Source: Lentzea nigeriaca
GTDB taxonomy: Bacteria; Actinomycetota; Actinomycetes; Mycobacteriales; Pseudonocardiaceae
Length of the DNA: 64,000 bases
Direction of reading: 5' to 3'
Assembly: GCF_016907955.1 (NCBI RefSeq)
Contig: NZ_JAFBCX010000003.1
Coordinates: 186,001-250,000 of the forward strand
Shown: positions 16,861 to 25,696 of the stretch, in pieces
Numbering within the stretch: the stretch's first letter is position 1
Layout of the letters: each line of letters starts with the position of its first letter
The notes under the pieces: model-generated
What the model saw: only the letters and a program-made list of their open reading frames with translations
Told to the model about the DNA's origin: nothing
Databases searched by the model: none
Position numbers and translations under genes: made by a program

Positions 16861-17523
16861 ATGGATGACGCGGGTGATTCCTCGCAAGGAAACAGGCCGG
16901 CCCACCCGTCGGAGGCGCATCCGCTGACCGACCTGAGACACGCCGCGGACGTGCTGCACGACATCGTCGGCCATCACCTGGTGCTTCTCACCTCGCAGAC
17001 GCGGATTTGGCGGGCGGAGGGCGGCGGCTGCGACCCCAAGGATCTGGCCCGGCTCGCCGACATGTCCGAAGCCGCGCTGCGCGGCCTGCGCCGGGTCTCG
17101 ACGCTGTTGCGCGCAGGCCAGATCGACAAGCCGTCGCCGAACGGGCTGGTGCAGTGGATGAAAGAGCTTCCTGCGCAGGTTCCGGACAACGTCGTGGACG
17201 TCTCGACGACCGTGTCCGGGTCGAGCTTCTTCCAGGTCACCCCCGCTCAGGAAATCCTGATCGAAAGGATCGTCCGGGAAGGCGTGGCCAACGCGGCGAA
17301 ACACAGCACCGGCGGGCGCGTCTCGGTTCAGCTCGAATTCGGATCGGAAATCCTGTTGACCATCTCGAGCGTGGCCGGCCGGACCAGCGTCACACGCACC
17401 GAGCGGGAGGGCCGATCCGGCCTGAATGGTCTGGTCAAGGCCGTCGCACAAAGCGGCGGCCGGGTGACCACACGACTGAGCGCCGCGGATCAATTCACCC
17501 TCGAAGTGTCCCTGCCTGGGTGA
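16861..17523 (+). CDS. Soluble histidine kinase, NarL-partner type, without sensor domain
   Basis: This 220-residue protein is a minimal HisKA_3-type kinase. The H-box is VLHDIVGHHLVLL with probable phosphorylated H33, and the N-box is REGVANAAKHS (about 139-149). The G-box region (EREGRSGLNGLVKAVAQSGG) is degenerate compared with the usual GxGLxGMxER. There is no membrane segment or recognisable input domain, so it must receive its signal from a partner or another protein. A GGGGGGAA ribosome site precedes ATG 16861. The response regulator gene follows 6 bases after the stop, so the two form a two-component pair. Confidence 0.75.
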   Translation: MDDAGDSSQGNRPAHPSEAHPLTDLRHAADVLHDIVGHHLVLLTSQTRIWRAEGGGCDPKDLARLADMSEAALRGLRRVSTLLRAGQIDKPSPNGLVQWMKELPAQVPDNVVDVSTTVSGSSFFQVTPAQEILIERIVREGVANAAKHSTGGRVSVQLEFGSEILLTISSVAGRTSVTRTEREGRSGLNGLVKAVAQSGGRVTTRLSAADQFTLEVSLPG

Positions 17524-17529
17524 GCGGCA

Positions 17530-18189
17530 ATGGGGCTCATCCGGGTGTTGCTCGTTGATGACCTACCGCTCGTCCGCATCGGTTTGCGCAGCGTGCTGTG
17601 CGAACGGGCCGGCATGGCCGTTGTCGGCGAAGCGGAGGACGGTGCGGACGCGGTCGAACTGTGCCGTAAATTGAAACCGGACGTCGTGCTGATGGACATC
17701 CGAATGCCCAGAATGGATGGATTGGAGGCCCTGTCCCACATCACCGGCCCCGGCGGCTGCACAGGCGTGAAGGTCGTCATGTTCACCATTTACGACCACG
17801 ACGAGTACCTGTTCACCGCGCTGTGCCGGGGCGCCACCGGCTTCATCGTCAAGGATTCGCCGCCGGAGGTCGTCGTCGCGGCGCTGAGGGCAGCGCATTC
17901 CGGCGAGGCGCTGCTGTCACCCAGTTCCACGCTGAGGCTCATCTCCGCCTTCGTGTCCCAGCCGCCGCCGGGGCAGACACCCGAGATGCCGGACGGTCTC
18001 ACCGGACGCGAGTTCGAGGTGCTGCAACTCGTCGTCTCGGGGCTGCGCAACGAGGAGATCGCCGATCGCCTGATGGTCAGCTACACCACCGTGAAGAGCC
18101 ATGTCCGGCACCTGCACGAGAAACTGGGCTGCCGTGACCGCGTGCAGCTCGTGATCTACGGGTTCGAGCACGGCATCCGGCGCTGGTGA
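17530..18189 (+). CDS. NarL/LuxR-family response regulator
   Basis: This is a 219-residue two-domain response regulator. The receiver domain (1-120) has the acidic pocket D10/D11, phosphoacceptor D56 (VVLMDIRMP), the threonine in MFTIYDHDEY and the lysine in FIVKDSPP. The LuxR-type helix-turn-helix is at about 150-210 (LTGREFEVLQLVVSGLRNEE). It pairs with the sensor-less kinase just upstream. Its 3' end overlaps the convergent alpha/beta hydrolase gene by 34 bases, so strong expression of one could interfere with the other. It sits at the end of the PKS operon and may control it, but no operator evidence is visible. Confidence 0.88.
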   Translation: MGLIRVLLVDDLPLVRIGLRSVLCERAGMAVVGEAEDGADAVELCRKLKPDVVLMDIRMPRMDGLEALSHITGPGGCTGVKVVMFTIYDHDEYLFTALCRGATGFIVKDSPPEVVVAALRAAHSGEALLSPSSTLRLISAFVSQPPPGQTPEMPDGLTGREFEVLQLVVSGLRNEEIADRLMVSYTTVKSHVRHLHEKLGCRDRVQLVIYGFEHGIRRW

Positions 18190-19280
18190 GTGAACCGCTC
18201 CGTCAGCCAGCCACGCAGGGTCGCCTCCCACGCCGGCCGGTGGTTGAAGCACATGTGGTCGCCGTCCGGGTAGACGACGGTTTGGACCAGATCTCCCAGC
18301 ACGGTCCGCACCGGCTCGCTCTGCCCGATCGGCACCGTGCCGTCACGGCCGCCGTGGATCTGCAGCACCGGGCAGGTGATGTCGCCCAGCAGCGGCTCGA
18401 CGTCGAAGGCGCGCAAGGCTTCTCGCGCCGCTTCGGCGGACTCGGCCTTCAGGTTGTACCGCATCGTGCGTGGAATCGGTTCCGGTGCGGAGGCATAGAC
18501 GTCCAGAAGTCGCACTGGAGCGGAAATCACCGCACAACCGGCGATCCGGTGGTCGGTGGCGGCGATGCGCAGGGCGAAGTAGCCGCCGGCACTGCCGCCG
18601 ACCACGACGATCCGCTCCGGATCGATCTCCGGTGTCTTGACCAAACCGTCGATCACCTCCGACACCACGGTTTCCGCATCCGCGCGCCACGGCACCCCAC
18701 CGAACCGGCGCAGCTCCCCCTGACCCGGCAGGTCGAGCGCGACCCCGGCCCAGCCGCGGGCGGCGTAGGCGGCGAGCAGGCCGAAGAACTCCTCCTTCAC
18801 CCCGTCCACCCCTCCCAGCGTCAGCACACACGGCGCGGGCCCGTCGGTCCCCGGCAGGCTGAGCAGTGTCGGTACCGGGATGTCCCGCCGCACCACGCGG
18901 GGCGTGCTGTGCTCGGCGACCAGCGCGCTCACCGCCACCAGGTGCGTCCACAGCCGGCGCCGCGCCTGATCGTCGGCTTCGAGGTACTCGGCGACCCGCA
19001 GGTACGCGACCGCGCGGGTGAGGCTCTCGACCGCACCGACCGAGTCGCCCCCGTCGACAGCCTGCCTCCCGAACTCCTCGTGCTTCTCACCGAGTGCGGT
19101 CCACTCCCGCACCCAGTCGGACACGGATCTGATGCGCCGCAACGCATCCACGGCCTCGCCTGAGTCCGCGCCCATGAACAGCAGGCGGGGCAGCAACGGC
19201 TCCCCCGGCCGCAGGCCCAGCACCTTCAGCGCACCGAGGACCCGCAGCGCCAGCCGGAACGGCAACGGGAAGCCGCTCAC
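18156..19280 (-). CDS. Alpha/beta hydrolase (FrsA/pseudooxynicotine-hydrolase-like)
   Basis: This 374-residue protein has a helical N-terminal region (about 1-130) and an alpha/beta hydrolase core. The nucleophile elbow is VVVGGSAGGYF, the acid is in GGRDGTVP and the histidine is in DGDHMCFNH. The large helical cap resembles the FrsA and 2,6-dihydroxypseudooxynicotine hydrolase group, which includes C-C bond hydrolases. It starts at GTG 19280 in a GTGA overlap with the monooxygenase gene and is the last gene of the 13-gene operon. It could release, cleave or cyclise a polyketide intermediate. Confidence 0.8.
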   Translation of the reverse strand: MSGFPLPFRLALRVLGALKVLGLRPGEPLLPRLLFMGADSGEAVDALRRIRSVSDWVREWTALGEKHEEFGRQAVDGGDSVGAVESLTRAVAYLRVAEYLEADDQARRRLWTHLVAVSALVAEHSTPRVVRRDIPVPTLLSLPGTDGPAPCVLTLGGVDGVKEEFFGLLAAYAARGWAGVALDLPGQGELRRFGGVPWRADAETVVSEVIDGLVKTPEIDPERIVVVGGSAGGYFALRIAATDHRIAGCAVISAPVRLLDVYASAPEPIPRTMRYNLKAESAEAAREALRAFDVEPLLGDITCPVLQIHGGRDGTVPIGQSEPVRTVLGDLVQTVVYPDGDHMCFNHRPAWEATLRGWLTERFTHQRRMPCSNP

Positions 19281-20350
19281 AGCGCGCTCAAGAGCTCGGC
19301 GGCATAACGGCGCATGGACCGCTCCACCAGTTCCTGCGGCTGCCCGAAGTCGAAGGTGGCGGCGATCGACGTGCAGTGCAGCTGGTCGGCCAGGGCGTTC
19401 AGAATCCGCCGGCAGGTCTCCGGCGAGCCGACCGCTACCGCGCCCCGCTCGATGGCGCCGGGCACCGTGAAGTCGAACCAGCGCTTGCCCAGCGCCGGAT
19501 AGTGCGCGAAGTCGGCAGGCACGCCGTCGCGGTGGAAGGTGGCGATCGCGGAGGCGCCGGCCGCGCGGGTCTCGTCCACGTACCGGCGCAGGTGCGGCTC
19601 TGCCTCGGCGAGCGCCGTTTCGTCGTCGTCGGCCACGTGCACGTGCACGTTGACCATGATCTCGACGTCGTCCAGGGCGTGCCCCGACGCGGTCCAGGAG
19701 TCCAGGTACAGCTCGACCTTCTCGCCCAGCGACGGCAGGTCCGGCGACAGCAGCGGCGCCACCATCAGGTGGAAACCGTTGCGCCCGGCCCACTCGAACG
19801 TCTCCGGCGTGGTCGCGGCCGCCACCCACACCGGCGGCGGCGCCTGCACGCACGCCGGCTCCACGTGCAGCTCCGGGAACTGGAAGAACTGCCCGTCGTG
19901 ACCGAACTCCTTGCCGGTGAGCGCGGACACGATGACGTCAACGCCCTCGTTGAACCGCGCGCGGCTCTCCGTCATCGGGATGCCGAAGCCGTCGTACTCG
20001 CACTTCAGGAACGCCCGCCCGAGCCCCAGCTCGACCCGGCCCCCGGTGACCTGGTCGAGTGTGGCCACCCGCTCCGCGACGGACAGCGGGTGGTGGTAGG
20101 GCACCTGTACGACACCGAGCCCGAACCGGATCCGCGGCGCGCGGTCGGCCAGTGCGGCGATCAGGACGTCCGGCGCGGACAGGATGCCGCCGTGCGGCTG
20201 GAAGTGGTGCTCGGCGAACCACGCGCGGCCGAAACCGAGCTGGTCCGCGAGCACGGTCAGCTCGCTGATCCGCTGGAACATGGCGGTGGGCGGCCCGTCG
20301 ACGGCGCCCGCGAAGGTGGGGAGTGAGAACACGTCCGAACCGATGGCCAC
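19277..20350 (-). CDS. Luciferase-like flavin monooxygenase
   Basis: This is a 357-residue bacterial-luciferase-family (LLM) enzyme. Typical features are the N-terminal strand with AWFAEHHFQPHGG, the block HHPLSVAERVATLDQVTGGRVELGLGR, and APPPVWVAAATTPETFEWAGRNG near the middle. Such enzymes use reduced FMN or F420 to hydroxylate, cleave or Baeyer-Villiger-oxidise small molecules; in several type II polyketide pathways they act on aromatic intermediates. It starts at GTG 20350, just after the repair-protein stop. The flavoreductase-like gene at 23140-24324 in the same operon could supply reduced flavin. Confidence 0.87.
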   Translation of the reverse strand: MAIGSDVFSLPTFAGAVDGPPTAMFQRISELTVLADQLGFGRAWFAEHHFQPHGGILSAPDVLIAALADRAPRIRFGLGVVQVPYHHPLSVAERVATLDQVTGGRVELGLGRAFLKCEYDGFGIPMTESRARFNEGVDVIVSALTGKEFGHDGQFFQFPELHVEPACVQAPPPVWVAAATTPETFEWAGRNGFHLMVAPLLSPDLPSLGEKVELYLDSWTASGHALDDVEIMVNVHVHVADDDETALAEAEPHLRRYVDETRAAGASAIATFHRDGVPADFAHYPALGKRWFDFTVPGAIERGAVAVGSPETCRRILNALADQLHCTSIAATFDFGQPQELVERSMRRYAAELLSAL

Positions 20351-20354
20351 AGGT

Positions 20355-21029
20355 TCATCCCTTCATCACAGCGAGAAGTCGCTTCGTCTGCTCGGCGCGC
20401 GTGTCCACCAGGTGGCGGCAGGCGCGGGTGATCACCCAGGCGGCACCGGGCTCGGCTGCCCATGCGCTCAGCGAGGCCAGGGTGAGGTCCGGATGGGTCT
20501 TGCTGATGTCCGACAACGAGTTGCCCACCGACTTGCGCACGTACTCGCTGGAGTCCGCGCGCAACCGGCCCAGCAACTCCAGGGCATGCTCGGGGTTGTC
20601 TTTGAAGTACGGGCGTTTCGTCCACACGCGCGGGCCCTCCGCCGCGGCCCTGCGCACGTTGTGGTGCTCGTGTCCGAGCCACTGCTCGATGACCGGAACG
20701 GACTTCTCCCAGCCCCGGACCGCACAGAACCAGTCGAATCCCTTGGCCAGCGCCTCCTGCACGCGCCAGTCGTCGTCACGTGGCACGGTGACGAGCAGGA
20801 ACTCCATCGCGTCGGCGACGGTGTCCGCGGCCGGGCCGAGCGTCATGGCGATGCCCATGCGAAGGCTTTCGTCGGCGGCACCGGTCCACAGGCCGGTCAA
20901 CGCCGTCGTCACGCCGGCGGGATCACCGTGATGACGTTTCCAGAACGCGGCGGTGTTCCTGCGCAGTTGCGGCACCGACACGTCCTCGGTGATGTCCTTG
21001 AACTCCTTGCGCAGCGCGGAAGTGCTCAC
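20355..21029 (-). CDS. DNA alkylation repair protein, AlkC/AlkD-like HEAT fold
   Basis: This 224-residue protein looks like the AlkC/AlkD family of HEAT-repeat DNA glycosylases. The clearest stretches are HNVRRAAAEGPRVWTKRPYF and EYVRKSVGNSLSDISKTHPDL, followed by WVITRACRHL, which match the repeat pattern of the family. AlkD relatives YtkR2 and C10R5 protect yatakemycin and CC-1065 producers from their own DNA-alkylating products. It lies between the MFS pump and monooxygenase genes of the PKS operon and starts at GTG 21029 in a GTGA overlap with the pump, so it is tied to product formation. A self-resistance role is inference. A deletion remnant of a close relative lies at 44895-44991. Confidence 0.78.
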   Translation of the reverse strand: MSTSALRKEFKDITEDVSVPQLRRNTAAFWKRHHGDPAGVTTALTGLWTGAADESLRMGIAMTLGPAADTVADAMEFLLVTVPRDDDWRVQEALAKGFDWFCAVRGWEKSVPVIEQWLGHEHHNVRRAAAEGPRVWTKRPYFKDNPEHALELLGRLRADSSEYVRKSVGNSLSDISKTHPDLTLASLSAWAAEPGAAWVITRACRHLVDTRAEQTKRLLAVMKG

Positions 21030-22258
21030 GCCGTCACCACCTTCGCGGGCGTGCCGCGCAGCGGCAGGGTCAGCAGCACCGCGACCACTCCGGCCGCCGC
21101 CAGCACCCAGAACCGGGCGTCGATGCCGAGCTCCTGCACGAGCAGGCCGCCGAACACCGGACCGAGGATCGGGCCGATGCCCTGCACCAGCCGGTTGGCA
21201 CCGAGCGCGGAGCCGACGCGGCGCGGGTCCAGCTTGAGCACCTCGTCGGTGACCATGGTGGTGGACAACGAGATCGCGGGTCCTTCTGCCAGGCCGACGA
21301 ACGCGTAGATGATCGCCACGCTCGCCACCGACACACCGACCAGCGGCAGCAGGGCCAGCGCCACCACCACCAGCGCGAGGCAGCCGATCAGCACCGGCTT
21401 GCGGCCGATCTTGTCGGAGATCGCGCCCGCGACCGTCGTGCCGACCGAGGCCACGACCTCGTACGGGATGAAGACGAACGCGATCAGCCAGGCCGACGCG
21501 TTGAGCACCGTGAGGCTGAACGGAACCAGGAAGGTCGCGGCCACACCGACGGCGAACGCGACACCGGCCACCACACCGGACAGCACCACCGTCCGGTTGG
21601 TGAACCAGCCGAACGTCTGCGCGAACGCCCTGGGCAGCGTGCTGGGCAGCTTCTCCTTCAGGCTCTCCGGCAACATCGCGGCGGCGACCGTGGCGATCAC
21701 CAGCAGCACGCCGTCCACCCACAACACCAGCTGCCAGCTGCCGCCGGCCGCGAGCAGACCACCCAGCACGTAGCCGATGACCGAACCCGCGCCGATCCCG
21801 CCTGCCAGCACGCCGATCGCCTTTCCCCTCTGCTGGAAGGAGAACAGGTCGGCGGGCACCGTGAAGGCCGGGGAGAGGAACAGGCCGCGGCCGACACCGA
21901 ACACCAGCCAGCCGACGATCAGCAACGCGGGCCCCGAAGTGGACAACGCGGCGAGGACGATGCCGACGGCGGACAGTCCCAGGCCGATCGTGATCGGTGG
22001 CTTGCGGCCGTAACGGTCTGCCAGCACGCCCGCCGGCACGTTGAGCACGGTCATCACCAACGACGACACCGCGAGCAGCACGCCCAGGTTCGCCGAGTCC
22101 AGGCGGAGTTCGGCGGCGATGTGCGGCAGGACGGGGAATACCGACATCATCACCGCCCACACCAGCACAACGCAGCCCGTGAGCACCGCGAGCGTGGTGC
22201 GGTGCGGGGACTGCCACACGCTGTTCGGCCGTGCCTCCCCTGCTGATGGCTCGGACAT
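21026..22258 (-). CDS. MFS transporter, probable product exporter
   Basis: This is a 410-residue drug-type major facilitator with 12 predicted membrane segments. Motif A is GVLADRYGRKP after segment 2, and a second copy follows the central loop (GAISDKIGRKP). I chose ATG 22258 because AAAGGGG lies just upstream; longer starts would include that site. It shares the operon with the PKS and the repair protein, the usual place for an efflux-based self-resistance pump. Confidence 0.87.
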   Translation of the reverse strand: MSEPSAGEARPNSVWQSPHRTTLAVLTGCVVLVWAVMMSVFPVLPHIAAELRLDSANLGVLLAVSSLVMTVLNVPAGVLADRYGRKPPITIGLGLSAVGIVLAALSTSGPALLIVGWLVFGVGRGLFLSPAFTVPADLFSFQQRGKAIGVLAGGIGAGSVIGYVLGGLLAAGGSWQLVLWVDGVLLVIATVAAAMLPESLKEKLPSTLPRAFAQTFGWFTNRTVVLSGVVAGVAFAVGVAATFLVPFSLTVLNASAWLIAFVFIPYEVVASVGTTVAGAISDKIGRKPVLIGCLALVVVALALLPLVGVSVASVAIIYAFVGLAEGPAISLSTTMVTDEVLKLDPRRVGSALGANRLVQGIGPILGPVFGGLLVQELGIDARFWVLAAAGVVAVLLTLPLRGTPAKVVTA

Positions 22259-22318
22259 GCTTTCCCCTTTCACGCAAAGGTCTTTCTCAACTGATCGTGA
22301 CCCTGCGCGACACGTTAC

Positions 22319-23143
22319 TCACTCTGTGGGGTGGGACAGGAAGTCCCTGATCGTCGTGGCGACCTCGACCGGATGTTCCAGGAACATGAAGTGGCCGGCG
22401 TCGGACACGACGTGCAGCTGCGCGTCGGGAATGCGTTCCACCAGCAGTTCCGCGCTGCTGACCGGGGTGCTCCTGTCCTGGTCGGCAGCGATCACCAGGG
22501 TGCGGGCGGTGATGCCGCCGATCCGCTCACGCAGGTCCGGATGTTGCAGCTGGATCAAATTCTTGTGCACGGAGAAAGGGACCCACGACCAGCTCGCGAT
22601 GACCCTCGCCGCGACCTCGGGATGGTGCGGCAGAAAGAAAAACGGCCCCGCCCGCTCGTTGGACTGCGCGATGACGTCCCGATAGGTCTCCTCGGTCACC
22701 GGTGGCCGCTGCCACTTCATCTCGTAGTGCGCGGCCGATCCCATCAACACCAATGAATTCACCCGATCGGGGTGGTCCAGCGCGAACACCATGGCCGTGA
22801 CCGAGCCCAGCGAGTGACCCACCAGGACCGCGCTCTCCCAGCCCAGTTCGTCCAGCACCGTGACGAGATCGTCGGCGCACTGCTGCGCGGACAGTGGAAC
22901 GTCCTCTTTGGACGACAGTCCGTGGCCGCGCAGATCCACGCTGGCGCAGCGGCGTTCGCCGGACAGCATCGTGGCCAGCTCGGCGAAATGTGTGTGGTTG
23001 TCCCGATTTCCGTGCAGGAACACCACTGGCGGCGCCTCCGGGTCACCCTCGTCCACGCGGACGAACAGCTGGGCGCCGTCCGGCAGCGTGACCACCCGCG
23101 CGGTCGCCGGCACGGTGGTGCGCGTGCTCAACCCTTGCGTCAT
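22319..23143 (-). CDS. Alpha/beta hydrolase
   Basis: This 274-residue enzyme has a standard alpha/beta hydrolase core: oxyanion region FLHGNRDNHTHF, nucleophile elbow VLVGHSLGSV (Ser about 100), acid in ADQDRSTPV and catalytic His in VSDAGHFMFLEHP. It overlaps the upstream flavoreductase-redoxin gene by 4 bases (ATGA). In a polyketide setting it may act as a thioesterase, an esterase or an epoxide or lactone hydrolase. The haloalkane dehalogenase halide-binding tryptophan pair is not evident. Confidence 0.83.
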   Translation of the reverse strand: MTQGLSTRTTVPATARVVTLPDGAQLFVRVDEGDPEAPPVVFLHGNRDNHTHFAELATMLSGERRCASVDLRGHGLSSKEDVPLSAQQCADDLVTVLDELGWESAVLVGHSLGSVTAMVFALDHPDRVNSLVLMGSAAHYEMKWQRPPVTEETYRDVIAQSNERAGPFFFLPHHPEVAARVIASWSWVPFSVHKNLIQLQHPDLRERIGGITARTLVIAADQDRSTPVSSAELLVERIPDAQLHVVSDAGHFMFLEHPVEVATTIRDFLSHPTE

Positions 23144-24324
23144 CTGGGTTCTCCCATCCCGATCTCCACCGAGACCGGACCAGCGCCGGACAGGTCGTTG
23201 CGCACCGCCAGCACCTCGGTGACGGCGTCGCGGGTGGTGTGCGTGCCGGAGATCTGCCGCACCATCCGGCCGAGGCGGTCCACCACGATCAGGTGCGGCT
23301 CCACGTTCGCGGACAGGCCCAACGCGCCGCCGAACCCGCGTTCCCAGTCCATCAGCACCGGAACCTGGTGGTTCTGCTCGGCGATCTTGCCCTTGACGAA
23401 GTCCCTGCTGATGAAGTGCGGCAACTGGTCCACCGCCGCCACCAGCCGGACGTCGAGCCCAGGAGCGAGCTTGCGGATGCGCTCGATGCGCTGCATCGCC
23501 TCCTCGCTCTTGGTTTGACCGGCCAGCACCAGCACGGTCAGCTCGCCGGGCCCCTGCGAGACGTCGGCAGGCCGGTCGCCGAGATCGGTCAGCAGCTTCA
23601 GGTGCTCGCTGATGTCCTTGCCTTTGCTGGGACCCAGCCGCGGCGACGAGCCGTTCACGTTGAACGTGGAGAAGCCGATGGCGTTGGCCACCCTGCGGCC
23701 GATCTGCCGGCTGATCTCGATGGCGTACTCCGCGTTCTGCACGCCCTGGCCCCACGGTTTGGTGCGGATGCCGGGTTGTTCGTCGAACTCGATCAAGCTC
23801 AGTCCGACGCTGGCGATCACCGACAGCTTCACGTTCGTCCACAACGGCATCAGGCTCGCCATCGCCCACTCCTGGCCGATGCCGGCGGAGGTGACGATCT
23901 GCGCGGCCACCTTGCCCTGGAACGCGGTGCCCTTGACGTCCGCGGCCACCTCGTAGTTGTAGTACTGGTACTGCAGTTCGTCCGCGTTGGCCGGCTCGCA
24001 CCGGTCGAGCCACTGCTTCCAGGTGAACGGCAGCCCCAGCGCGTACACCGGGGAGGCGAACACGAACGCGTCCGCCCATTTGATGTGCTTGTACAGCTGG
24101 ATGTAGCGGTCCTCCGGCCGTTTGAACAAATGGCACGGCGTGCGGTTCATGCAGTCTCCGCAGCCGTCGCAGTCCTCGATGGGGTAGTCGACCAGCCTGA
24201 TCACCCTGGTCGTCGCGCCGACCTCCTCGGCGCCGCGCATCGCCTGCCGGCACAGGTACTCGCTCGCGCTGGGCGCGCTGGTCTTCGGCGAGCCGCAGAT
24301 GCCGAGCACGTTCTTCGTCCTCAT
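23140..24324 (-). CDS. Flavodoxin-like NAD(P)H oxidoreductase fused to a thioredoxin-like domain
   Basis: This 394-residue protein joins two redox domains. Residues 1-215 form a flavodoxin-like NADPH-FMN reductase with the flavin motif GICGSPKTSAPSASEYL and the segment FASPVYALGLPFTWKQWLDR. A cysteine cluster CDGCGDCMNRTPC (about 53-65) resembles iron-sulfur flavoproteins. Residues about 220-394 resemble a redoxin/thioredoxin-like fold (ELTVLVLAGQTKSEEA... VPVLMDWERGFGGALGL), but without an obvious CxxC. It could deliver reduced FMN to the luciferase-like enzyme or electrons to the radical SAM clusters. It is separated by one base from the radical SAM gene upstream. Confidence 0.75.
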   Translation of the reverse strand: MRTKNVLGICGSPKTSAPSASEYLCRQAMRGAEEVGATTRVIRLVDYPIEDCDGCGDCMNRTPCHLFKRPEDRYIQLYKHIKWADAFVFASPVYALGLPFTWKQWLDRCEPANADELQYQYYNYEVAADVKGTAFQGKVAAQIVTSAGIGQEWAMASLMPLWTNVKLSVIASVGLSLIEFDEQPGIRTKPWGQGVQNAEYAIEISRQIGRRVANAIGFSTFNVNGSSPRLGPSKGKDISEHLKLLTDLGDRPADVSQGPGELTVLVLAGQTKSEEAMQRIERIRKLAPGLDVRLVAAVDQLPHFISRDFVKGKIAEQNHQVPVLMDWERGFGGALGLSANVEPHLIVVDRLGRMVRQISGTHTTRDAVTEVLAVRNDLSGAGPVSVEIGMGEPR

Positions 24325-24325
24325 G

Positions 24326-25696
24326 TCAGCGGTCCAGCCGCTTCGGCATCTTCTGGCCCTCCCTGAGCAGGCGCCCGCGTGCGAGCACTTCCCGCGGGAT
24401 GGCCTCGACCTGGGTGAACCGCTCGGAGAAGAACTCGCGGCAGACGTTGTTGCCCCAGAACACGCCGTCCTCGGTCAGCGCGATGGCGTCGTCGGTGACG
24501 GTCAGCAGCCCCTGCGCGGTGAGCTTGGCGATCTGCTCGGCGAACACGTCGACGGCGTCCACGGCGAACAGCTCGCGGAACAGGTGCCGGTTGACGCTGA
24601 ACAGACGCAGCCCCTTGGCCATCTGGCCGCACATCTCCTCGCCGCGGTCGGCCTTCGAGCCGATCAGCACCGGCAGTTCGCCACCGTCCACGCAGCCCTC
24701 GTACTCGGCCAGCGGGCCCTTGTTGACGTACATGTACCGGCCCAGGTAGCCGAACGCGGCGGCGCCCACGCCCAGCAGGTCGCGCTGCTCGGAGAAGTAC
24801 AGGACCGCGTGCTTGTTGATCTTGCCGGGGAGTGCGAAGTCGTACACCGAGTACTGCTCGTAGCCCGCGTCGCGGAGCATCTGCGAGGCCAGCCGGTACA
24901 GCGTCACCTCGTGTTCGTGGTCGCCGGGGCGGGCGAGCTTGCTGGTGTCGATCAACGAGTGCAGCCGGGTGAACGGTGGGATGATCAGCGAGAACAGCGT
25001 GACGTGGTCGTAGCGCCAGTCGATGGCCTCCTGCACGTCGGCCCGCCACTGCTCGACCGTCTGGCCGGGCAGGTTGTAGATCAGGTCGATGCCCACGTTG
25101 TCGTAGCCCGCCTTGCGGGCCAGCCGGGTCGCTTCCCTGGAGGTTTCCGGCTCCTGCGGAATTTCCAGCGTGGCAGCGAAGTGGTCGTTGAACGTCTGCA
25201 CGCCGAAGCTGATCCGGTTGCACCCGGCGGCGCGCGCGGCGACCAGCTTGTCGTAGGTGAAGTTGGACGGGTTGCCCTCGATGCTGAACTCCGCGTCGTC
25301 GGCGAAGCGCAGCTTGTCCTGGCAGTGCTCGAGGAACCCCGCCATCTGGTCGGCGGTCATGCAGCTCGGCGTGCCGCCCCCGATCGCCAGCGAGCCGAAC
25401 GTCATCGACGACACCCTGCGCGTCCCGGCGTAGTGCGTGATCTCGGCGTTCAGCCGCTGCAGGTAGGCGTCCATCTTCGCCTCGTCCATCAGCTGCTTGT
25501 TGAACGGGCAGAAGTTGCAGATCTTGTCGCAGAACGGGATGTGCACGTACATCGCGTTCTGGCCCGGCCGCGTGTTCGGCTGGTCCAGCTCCATCAGGGT
25601 GGCGATATCCGCTTGCTCCGGCGGGGTCTCCGGCAGCGGGTAGTGCGAGACGCAGATCCGCTCGCGACTGGCGTAGGGAATGGTCGGTGTGCTCAC
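24326..25696 (-). CDS. HemN/HemW-like radical SAM enzyme (second copy)
   Basis: This is a 456-residue coproporphyrinogen-oxidase-like radical SAM protein. The cluster motif is CDKICNFC (C56, C60, C63) after MYVHIPF, and the SAM motif is GGGTPSC. The C-terminal HemN domain is present (LLGVGAAAFGYLGRYMYVNKG...). Many HemN-like enzymes in natural-product clusters are class C methyltransferases or cyclopropanases rather than haem enzymes (for example C10P and YtkT). It starts with GTG in a GTGA overlap on its paralogue. A haem role is unlikely given the biosynthetic setting. Confidence 0.87.
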   Translation of the reverse strand: MSTPTIPYASRERICVSHYPLPETPPEQADIATLMELDQPNTRPGQNAMYVHIPFCDKICNFCPFNKQLMDEAKMDAYLQRLNAEITHYAGTRRVSSMTFGSLAIGGGTPSCMTADQMAGFLEHCQDKLRFADDAEFSIEGNPSNFTYDKLVAARAAGCNRISFGVQTFNDHFAATLEIPQEPETSREATRLARKAGYDNVGIDLIYNLPGQTVEQWRADVQEAIDWRYDHVTLFSLIIPPFTRLHSLIDTSKLARPGDHEHEVTLYRLASQMLRDAGYEQYSVYDFALPGKINKHAVLYFSEQRDLLGVGAAAFGYLGRYMYVNKGPLAEYEGCVDGGELPVLIGSKADRGEEMCGQMAKGLRLFSVNRHLFRELFAVDAVDVFAEQIAKLTAQGLLTVTDDAIALTEDGVFWGNNVCREFFSERFTQVEAIPREVLARGRLLREGQKMPKRLDR

